A stretch of DNA of 64,000 nucleotides from Eucommia ulmoides. Lineage: Eukaryota; Streptophyta; Magnoliopsida; Garryales; Eucommiaceae. The DNA lies in contig CM028328.1 of assembly GCA_016647705.1 (NCBI GenBank), positions 48,912,647 through 48,976,646 on the forward strand, written 5' to 3'. The notes beneath the pieces are model-generated. The model had not been told where the DNA came from and ran no database searches. It worked only from the letters and a program-made list of their open reading frames with translations. This document shows positions 56,606 to 64,000 of the stretch, piece by piece (positions within the stretch are counted from its first letter, which is position 1; every line of letters starts with the position of its first letter). The position numbers were made by a program, and so were the translations under genes.

Positions 56606-56787
56606 ATGGTTAGAGGGAAGATTCAGATAAAGAGGATTGAGAATTCAACAAGCAGACAGGTGACGTTCTCAAAGCGCAGAAATGGTTTGTTGAAGAAAGC
56701 TTATGAGCTCTCAGTTCTTTGTGAAGCTGAAGTTGGTTTGGTCATTTTCTCTCAAAATGGAAGGCTCTATGAGTACTCAAGTTCCGA
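56606..56787 (+). CDS. SOC1/TM3-like MADS-box protein, first coding exon (right copy)
   Basis: Encodes [19 protein letters not shown], then [20 protein letters not shown] and RLYEYSSSE, the complete MADS DNA-binding domain of a type II (MIKC) transcription factor of the SOC1/AGL42 clade type, acting in the nucleus on CArG boxes. It ends in phase with a GTACGT donor at 56,788. It differs from the left copy by one residue in this exon: Asn26 here, Thr26 there. Asn is the expected residue, so this copy is the better candidate for function. No I, K or C exon is found before the window ends at 64,000, where retrotransposon text begins at about 61,000. The gene may continue beyond or be a truncated copy. 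Other type II clades (for example AGL15-like) are less likely because they start MGRGK. Confidence 0.87.
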
Positions 56788-59785
56788 GTACGTTTCTATC
56801 TCATTTTTGTCTCTATCTTTCACTACTGAATTGGCCAACAGCTTTTTCATTGATACTCAGTTCAAAATGCATGAGTGTTTAATGAGTTCTTGAGCCTTTT
56901 GATTAAGGTATTAGGTCTGGCCTTTGCTTTTGCTTTACTCTCTCTCTCTCTCTTAATTTTTAACAATTGGTGTGATCCCTATAATTCTCACTAATTTGTG
57001 CACTTGAACTTTCATGTGAGTACAATTAGGAGAAATGGAGCTTGTAAAGTTTTATGTAAGAAAAATAATTGGCATTTTAGGAATGTTTTTCAATTAGTAT
57101 TATTGCTTTTTTAGGCAAATCTTTACATACTAATAAAATGTTTTCCAAGATTTTCTTGTGGAGTTTGAGAACTTTCTGCCAAATTGTACTTTGAGAATGA
57201 CCAAATTGGCATCTCCTATGTGCCATGCTTTGTTGTCGATCTATGCCAACTGATATGCATGCATTGAAGGCACATATTTTAATTTAAATATTGGAAATGG
57301 TAGAATTAAGCTTGACATCGAAATCGAACCTAAACATATCTTTGAAATTTATTTTGATATCATTCAACCTTTTAATCACTTGTTGCTCAATAATCCTGCT
57401 ATAGACATTCAGTGAAGCAAAAAATACACACAAAATAGGCAAGTATTGCATAAAAATAAAAAAGACTAATAAAATAAAGAATTAGACATGGAGAGTAAAA
57501 TCCACGAATTTGGAGAAAATAGTTTTAAATTTTAACTAATCAAATAGTGATTCGAAAGAGTATTGTTCCGTAGTAGCTCATGGTCATGTTGATAAGGTGT
57601 TCCTTGGGTTTGAGATAGGAGCTGCTAGCTAGGGATTGAGAGAGATAGGAAATGCAAGTTTCAATAGAGGAGGCTGTTATAGTTAGAGATGGAGAGAGAA
57701 AGAGAACTTTCAATGAAATGAAAAAGATTGAGAGCGAAACATAGAGGCATGAGGAATAAATAGTGAGGAAATATTTAATTTTTGTTTTTATTTTTTATTT
57801 CTGCTTTGATCTTTTTTCTTTTTGTTTCTAATTTTTTTTCTAAAATATTTTTGTTTTTGTTTCTAATTTCCACTTTGTTTTCTACTTATGATTTTTGTTT
57901 TTGGGAAACCTCTAAATGAATATAATAAATTTATTAGGATTAATACTGTAATTGTAATTGGCTGAAAGAAAATATAATGAATTTGATAAAAGTTAGTCTA
58001 TTTTGCGAACATATATTGGATACTGATTTTATTTCTATTTTTAAGAATTGAATTGATGTGGTTAGGATAACATAGTAAATAAATTACTCTTTATGATTGA
58101 AAATTGAAGGTTTCACTATGATCATGTGCAGATCCTGCCTATGAAATTATTTTAGATAAACTATTGAATAATTTAGATGTTGATGTGGTTATTTTATTTG
58201 TATAGCTTTGTCTTCTTTTCTTTTTGTTATTATTATTAGTTATGCAATTCATTATGAACAACATTGAGTTGGCATTAAAATAAAATAAATTTTGCGTTAA
58301 GTGAAATTCGTGCCTTTGCGCACAAGGTATATGCTAGGATCAATAAACATACCTCAAGTAAGAGAACTCGCATAAGATTGGTTGTTGTCTATTGTACTTC
58401 ACTAGTAAATTATTTTATTTATTAAATAGAGAGCACTACCAAGTTGATTTTTAGGGTTGGTATGACTAAAATGGAATACATGGTGATTTATATAATGTTT
58501 AAAAACATAATAAAACTAAAATCATGAATGTCTAGGATTAATCATTTTAAATATTTAAATTTATATCTTTTAAAAAAGGAAAGGAGATATACAAGAGCAA
58601 AAATTAAAGTCTATGGGAGGACAAAATGCATTGCTTTGGAACTTATACATTCACTAGTAATTACCCGTGTCTAAAGGCACGAATATAAAGTACAACCCAA
58701 ACATAAGTAAATTAAAAATATAATTAAATTATAGAAATATAAAAAGTTAAAACTACATCCCTTTTAGTAGTTCGGAGATTTTTAATCAACAATCTATTAT
58801 AACAATTTGAGACAATCATTAGTGGTTATATATTGGAAAAAGGATTTTGCCGATGATTACCCGCCTCAAATTCTAGACATGAGAAGTAACAAAAACGCAA
58901 GCACAATCAAAGGTTTGACATCCAACAGATTATTGATGTTATGCAATAAGAAAACCCTCAAATAAAACATCAAATTGACCGTATAGAAATGAAAAAATTG
59001 AACAATCGTCAAACACATAAAAACTATCTAAGTGAAAAAAGAATAACCAATGATACATCAACAATATGAAAAAAAAGAAAAAAAAAACATATTTACAAAT
59101 TCTTGAATAATTAATGCAAATTCACTAAAATATAATACAAAATAATGATAATAAAAAAACTAAACAACTACTACATGCATTAACATTGTTTAAAACAAAA
59201 CCATTGAAACAATTTTTTTATCATTAGTAAACAACACAGTCAACTTTTTTTCCATTATCGAAAGGTTGTTGAAAATAATACCCAAAAAATACAAAATACA
59301 AAATTTATTTTCTGACCTTGAAATGAAAAAAATTATAAAACACAATTTATCAAATTATAAAACACAACAAAATTATTATGAACTATAAAATCAAGTTGAA
59401 AGATATATACTAATTGAACAAATTTAATAGTCATCAGTACAATATAAATAATTATAAAATTTAATTTTCAAAAATCTATTTTCATGTTATTATATTTGAA
59501 ATCACACAACTTTAAACATTTTCAAGTACAACAAATGACACCAAAATACAATAAGTTTAAACAAAAACTGAAAGGAGATTAAAAAAGAAGTTAAAATCAA
59601 ATATACTTGTTGTAATAAACAACTTCTTTAAATAACATATTTGAATTTATTTATTAAAAATGAAAGAAATTAAAATATATAAAATTAAAAATGAAAGAAA
59701 ATAACATTAATAATCGAAAATCATACATTAACAATATCTTTTCTCCAACATTTCATTGACCTGCAAAAATAGAAAGAATTCATGG
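56788..59785 (+). other. Presumed first intron of the right MADS gene
   Basis: Matches 14,540-17,523 in inverse. AT-rich and without recognisable exons. Words AAACCTAAACATATC near 57,328 and GCTAGGGATTGAGAG near 57,628 are shared between arms. A (CT)n run lies at 56,938-56,954. Confidence 0.5.
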
Positions 59786-60087
59786 ATGTGGCCTGAACAG
59801 TAGTGATTAGGGTTGAACAGCAATGGCAAAGGTCGTCGATTGGCCAGATTGGAGATGGCGAAGGTCGAATGGCGATGGTGAAGGTCAGAATGGGCTGGCG
59901 AAGGTCAGATCTGACTTGGATAGTGCCGGATCTGAGTGGTCGGTGGGCGGCGATGGGTTAGGGTTTCGGCGACGGCTTGAAATGATTTCTCATTTTTTAT
60001 ATTTTTTTTTTCAATTGAGTGAAAAAAATGAATAATAAAAATTAAATCATGGATGAACAGAACTACATGATTAATTTTCTATAACCT
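59786..60087 (-). mobile_element. Internal 5' fragment of a copia-type element beside an LTR
   Basis: Right-arm-specific. On the minus strand it lies directly downstream of a primer-binding site and LTR. It carries a Pro/Ser/Arg-type open stretch (plus-strand frame 59,823-60,035 is its shadow) with repeated ATGGCGAAGGT-like words, of non-coding leader type. It ends abruptly at about 59,786 where arm homology resumes, so the element is truncated. Confidence 0.5.
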
Positions 60088-60100
60088 GCTCGTGATACCA
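60088..60100 (-). other. Primer-binding site (tRNA-Met type) on the minus strand
   Basis: The complement reads TGGTATCACGAGC, adjoining the LTR end at 60,101. It is the same variant as at 1,629-1,641, although the LTRs differ. Confidence 0.75.
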
Positions 60101-60293
60101 TGTAGGAAATCCAATGGGCCTACTCTCAAAAGGCGCCTTGTAAGAGGAGGATTGCCCTTGGCTTTATATATAGCTCAGGATCAAGTAACTCAAGCAATGT
60201 GGGATTCAACATGCCTCCTCACGCGTAGGGTGGACTTTGACAAACCATTGTGAATAGATATCGGGTGGCCCAACATCAATGTGGGATTCAACA
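60101..60293 (-). repeat. Short LTR (193 bp) with adjoining primer-binding site
   Basis: On the minus strand it begins TGTTGAATCCCACATTGATG, has a CTATATATAAAGCC TATA box, and ends TTTCCTACA directly before the primer-binding site. The first 18 bases recur within it (AATGTGGGATTCAACA at about 60,196 and 60,278 on plus). The short LTR and the truncation suggest a TRIM-like or cut-down copia element. It breaks the right-arm hAT copy. Confidence 0.75.
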
Positions 60294-60299
60294 ATTATT

Positions 60300-60914
60300 A
60301 CATATATTTACACAAATTATATATATTATTAAATATATTTAGTTACACAAATTATATATATATATACACACACACAAAACAATGAAAGATTTAAATTTGA
60401 AGTAAAAAACTTACAAATCTAGGGAAGAAATTGCAATTTGCAGCTTGCAAGATCACCGAAAATGCACTAAGAGCCACCGAAATTGCAAGGTCCCTTATTG
60501 ATCTATGAACTGTGAAGACACTAGGGTATTATAAGGAAGTGGAGGGCAGAACAAGGCTTAATTATAGGCATGGGAGGGGCTGCATTCATCATTAAGGCTG
60601 AAGAAAGGGTGAAGAAGGGGTTGAAAAAAGCTGAAGAAAGGTTAGAAGTCTAAGCTGGTGGGAACTCACCTGTACAAGGCTGAACAACTATAGCTGGATG
60701 AAAATAGTTGTATCGGCTTGTAATGGCTGCAATGGCCGTTACGTCTCTCTGTAATGGCGGAAGACCTTGTTACAAGCCTGTAATGGCTCGTAATGAGCCG
60801 ATTCAGTATGAATTGGCCCGAGCAAGAAATATCAACCCCTAACCATAACGATGGGCTGATTTTTCGTTACGTATAGGTCTTTATGGTACATAATGGTTGA
60901 TACTTAGAACCCTA
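60300..60914 (-). mobile_element. Outer remnant of the hAT element in the right arm
   Basis: Reverse-complement match to 1,356-1,441 joined to 9,408-9,900 of the left arm, without the copia element in between: an empty site for that insertion near 60,810-60,825. The outer terminus CTTAGAACCCTA at about 60,903-60,914 is a decayed form of the left CAAGGTTCTAAG. Its transposase part and inner terminus are missing. Confidence 0.8.
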
Positions 60915-61089
60915 ATCTTTTTATTTTATTTTATTATAATAGGAAATATGAGAACACAAATACAAAGATGCGCGATCAAATGAAGGAGCCGAATATTAAT
61001 ATCACAAAATTTAGGCAATGGAATAAAAAAAATTAAATCACATTTAATATAATGTTCCTTAAATCCAAATCTATCTGTATCATTAGAAA

Positions 61090-62533
61090 CAAATAAAATT
61101 AGTAAATGATTAAATCTAATTTAATCAATATATCTCTTTCAATGTTTCAACCTCAAAGTCGATAGTTTTTTAGGCATGATTTGAGTAGACTCTTCCAAGA
61201 GTGGCTAGATCTGGTCTTATTTCAGCGGCAGAGAAAAAGTTCTCCTAGAAGCAAATATAAGTGTCTTACCTCCAATGGTATCCACACAGAAAACACCATC
61301 GGGATAGTGTTATTGAGATTTTTAGGAATTAAATTCTAATATCAAGATCCTGAGGTAGTTCTCTTTTGATTTTTGGTAGTAGTAAGTATCAAAACCATAG
61401 TAGAAAAAAAGAGAAGTGACCAAAATTTTGTCTTGGCCATAGGGGCGGCCATAATGGCCTTCTCCTTATAAAGGTATTGTCGAGGGTTCAAAATCCAGAC
61501 CTCTGCTTTCTATAGTTTTACTTTGGCCTCAAAACATTCAAATACTTCGACGTTTTCCCAACTTCTATTTTCTATTATATAAGACCCATTAGACTCATAC
61601 GGATTTTTCTCTTTCAGAAGAAATACTTTCCCTAAGGCATCTCCTCTAACTGTGAGTCACTTCTACATACATATTGCTACAATATCTATTTAATAGGAAT
61701 TTTACGAAGAGAATCTCCTCAGTTATGATTTTCGCATTATACGATATCTCTATCTTGTGTTTCTGAAAGGACCACATGATATGGATAAAGTCAAAAACCC
61801 CAAGTCAAATCATATGTAAATTTATTGATAATATAATTCTTTGTAACATTAATTCAAATCTCATTCTAATTGTCACACTACTCTGCCTAGAGACTCAGGC
61901 GAAATATATAACACAAAACACATTTCTCTTTGCTAAGCGTAATAGATCCTATCTTACATAATTCTAGATTCACATTTATGTCCCACTATATCGAAAGAAT
62001 ACATTTGTAGTGCCGGTGTTAGAATACAACATTTTGTGTTATCGAAGTATAGTAACTCATAAATGTAATATACAGTACCTCAAGTTAAAAGATCACAAAT
62101 ATAATCATATATCGAACACCCAATTTTAACATCGAGAAAAGTTACAATGTAGGATATCAAGGATGATTACATTCGGTCCCTTACTACACTAATAAGTTCT
62201 CATGTGGTTATTTCTACTATCTCATACTAATGGTTTGAGATTCACCATTCTCGTACGAGAAAAAGACCCCAATAAGTTGATCTTTGTTGAAGAGTAGTTT
62301 CAACAATCTGATACCAACTATGAACAATTCAGAATACAAGTTACTAAATGTCTTTGGTTTCTATCTTTTAATCACATTAGATAGCTAAGATATTTTACTT
62401 TATATTCAGGGTCTACAACAACATTGATATAATTAGACAATAATATCAAAATACATTTGATTATTTATTTACTGTAGATTATTATTGGAAACAAATTAAC
62501 CTAAGATTGTATATAGGGCTTATCTCTAAGAAA
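61090..62533 (-). repeat. Copia-type LTR region, long, minus orientation
   Basis: On minus, TTTCTTAGAGATAAGCCC begins at 62,533 right after a TGGGAGA purine tract and a decayed copia RNase H. TATA-like CTTTATAAGGAG lies at about 61,465-61,476. The 61,090-61,640 part is also present in the left arm at 1-655. A TGGTATCAGATTG word at about 62,311-62,323 resembles a tRNA-Met primer-binding site, so either the LTR is only about 210 bp and a second internal region follows, or this word is fortuitous. Limits are therefore uncertain. Confidence 0.45.
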
Positions 62534-62544
62534 TCTCCCACAAG

Positions 62545-63760
62545 CACTACAGCCAATTTGGTGAAGTATTTAATATTTCATTCAGCTAACTACTATAAAG
62601 TTAGGGTCTTAGTGGATTGATCTATCCCATTGTATGCTGAGTATGCTATCTAAACAGATATATTGACTTTCAATGATTACAAGAAAGTACTATTCTTAGT
62701 GTTTGTATATTAAGGAGATCATGGTTTCATGGCCCGAGCTATATCCACATTGTTGCTACAACGTTGACTCACTCGTTAGAACCAAGTTCATCAAATGAAT
62801 TTCCAAATCCTTAGACCTTCATTAACTATATTTGATGTGACTATGAACTTAGCCTCCATAGTAGAATCTTAGGTTTTTATCTGATCCATAACTTCTCCCT
62901 ATCAAGATAAATGTATAGCCTAAAAAAAGACTAACAATTATTCACATCAAATTTAGAAATTAGATTCTGCGAATATATTAATTTGTTGGTCTTATTCTCC
63001 ATATTCCATAAATCTATTCTTGGTTCTTCCAAAGTACTTTATGATATATCTCTAAACCATTCAATATTCTCAGCCTGAATGAAATCGATATCTGTTTGTC
63101 AAGCTAACAATGTGTCTGGTATCAATTCTTGTACATAGCACATAATACATGAGACTTCCAATTGTTAAAACATATGGAATCCCACTCATCGTATTTCTCT
63201 TAACTAGAGTCATTTGGACTTAAGCCATTAAGAGACAAATCCCGTTATGGACTGGTAGAGGTCCTCATTATTAATCTATTATGCTGAACTATGTACTGAT
63301 ATTTGAAAATCGAAGTATCATTCTCAATAGACATTTATAGACCTTTATGCGTAGTATTAAGGAAGCCCTTTCCCAAATCTTGAATGAGAATCATTATTAA
63401 AAATTATTCTATAACCAGAGATAACATTCCATAGTTGGAGTGTTTTTGCTTATCCATCCTATTATTGTTCACATTTGGATAATTTCTCGTTTTTAACATA
63501 GTCAAAAAAAATTGATTGCCATATCAAAAATGAATGTTCCAGATTTGGAAAAGTTTGTACTAGTTCGTAAATGAACATTTGCAATTTTCACACTTCTTGA
63601 CTTTCGTCAATCATTATGAAGTCCTCTAGCTAATTAATGTAAGTAGCGTATACAATGTTGCCATTGAGATTTCTACCTTAATTTGCTAGATTTCATAATC
63701 CTAAGTATGCAATAATGGCTAATAAAATCTTGATGGTCCTTAGCATGTTTATTGGTGTAA
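62545..63760 (-). pseudogene. copia reverse transcriptase/RNase H, heavily decayed
   Basis: Minus-strand words in order: KLQMFIYELVQ at about 63,560-63,590 (from the KLxxSIYGLKQ block), then a WNIHF-type block, a decayed KDLGEA block near 63,370, PYVLTIGSLMYYVLCTR at 63,130-63,180, KYFGRTKNRFM at about 63,010-63,040, and EAKFIVTSN at about 62,845-62,870 (from the EAEYIA block). The order is that of copia pol. Dense stops and frame changes mean it is long dead. The catalytic box was not located. It lies outside the duplicated arm as far as this window shows. Confidence 0.72.
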
Positions 63761-64000
63761 AGGTTCTATATAGTATCAATTTCTTGACACTGTAACACCA
63801 TATCATCATTAGTATCTCTTTGCATTTGTTTACCTTACCATCTAAGTCTAATCTCGGTTAGTTGTACATATTATCCATCTATGATTTTATACTCATTTTC
63901 TCATTATGATATCCAACATCATCCTCTTTGTAACTGATAAATCAGTTATCTCTCACTTGAATAACTCTCGATCATCTTGATTGATATATCTAATAAACTT

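Larger units (their letters stand above)
54781..61640 (+). repeat. Right arm of a large inverted duplication
   Basis: This is the reverse-complement partner of 1-19,933. The inner boundary is at about 54,781, where the match to the left arm (ending about 19,933) stops. Both arms carry the same SOC1-like MADS exon, the same 5'UTR intron, the same promoter text and the same outer hAT and copia LTR remnants. Differences are scattered substitutions, small indels and arm-specific insertions, so the duplication is not brand new. Spacer between the inner ends is about 34.8 kb. A local assembly artefact is unlikely because the arms differ in many places and carry different insertions. Confidence 0.9.

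Noticed and set aside
59823..60035. Gly/Asp/Arg-rich plus-strand frame
   Set aside because: It is antisense to the leader of a truncated minus-strand copia-type element and is made of a short internal repeat.
62290..62330. Definite LTR end and primer-binding site in minus orientation
   Set aside because: TGGTATCAGATTG matches only the first ten bases of a tRNA-Met site and no gag follows; kept only as an uncertainty in the LTR entry.

Overview
This window looks like plant nuclear DNA, most likely from an angiosperm (probably a eudicot) with many transposons. It is AT-rich and has plant-type introns. It carries decayed Ty1/copia elements including a Sirevirus-like one, a hAT element, Tourist-like and Mutator-like MITEs, a CACTA end, a FAR1/FRS-type transposase relative and type II MADS-box exons. 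I saw no rRNA, tRNA, CRISPR or prokaryotic feature. Almost every coding region apart from the two MADS exons is broken by stops and frameshifts. || Layout. The window is organised as a very large inverted duplication. A left arm (about 1-19,933) and a right arm (about 54,781-61,640) are reverse-complement copies separated by a spacer of about 34.8 kb. Each arm carries the promoter, a 5'UTR intron and the first coding exon of the same SOC1/TM3-like MADS-box gene (left 17,524-17,705 on minus, right 56,606-56,787 on plus). The two genes stand head to head and are transcribed outward. Later exons (I, K, C regions) are not seen in the window and could lie beyond either edge. || Left arm (1-19.9 kb). 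The arm is swollen by a nested stack: a hAT element (1,356-14,020, 8-bp target duplication with 7/8 match) contains a copia element (1,442-9,399), which contains two solo LTRs (5,112-6,895 and 7,694-9,053), each with an exact 5-bp target duplication. The right arm has the outer part of the same hAT element without the copia insertion. This gives a relative order: hAT, then duplication, then copia, then solo-LTR family. || Spacer (19.9-54.8 kb). In order: a tandem array of about 105-108-bp hairpin-forming units; a degenerate repeat of about 160 bp; a dead Sirevirus-like element with one 2.3-kb LTR; a decayed gene with 47-residue repeats and a plant-transposon-like domain; a third solo LTR; a FAR1/FRS-like pseudogene split by a fourth solo LTR; a second hairpin array that reverses orientation in its middle and is split by a Sirevirus-type solo LTR; a fold-back element; another Sirevirus-type solo LTR; the 3' end of another copia element; CGTGTT/AACACG hairpins; and a MITE cluster (one Mutator-like with a 9-bp target duplication, three Tourist-like with TTA/TAA duplications) beside a CACTA end. 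|| Most notable signal. Four solo LTRs of one family carry, just upstream of the 5'-TATTTTAGATATTTT-type AT-rich stretch, a run of short palindromes at the same place and in the same surrounding text, but with a different palindrome core in different copies (CCTAGG, CTGCAG, CCGCGG). The Sirevirus-type LTRs carry a comparable cassette with cores GTCGAC or GGTCAACTGA. All homology statements come from reading the sequence by eye; no database search was run.
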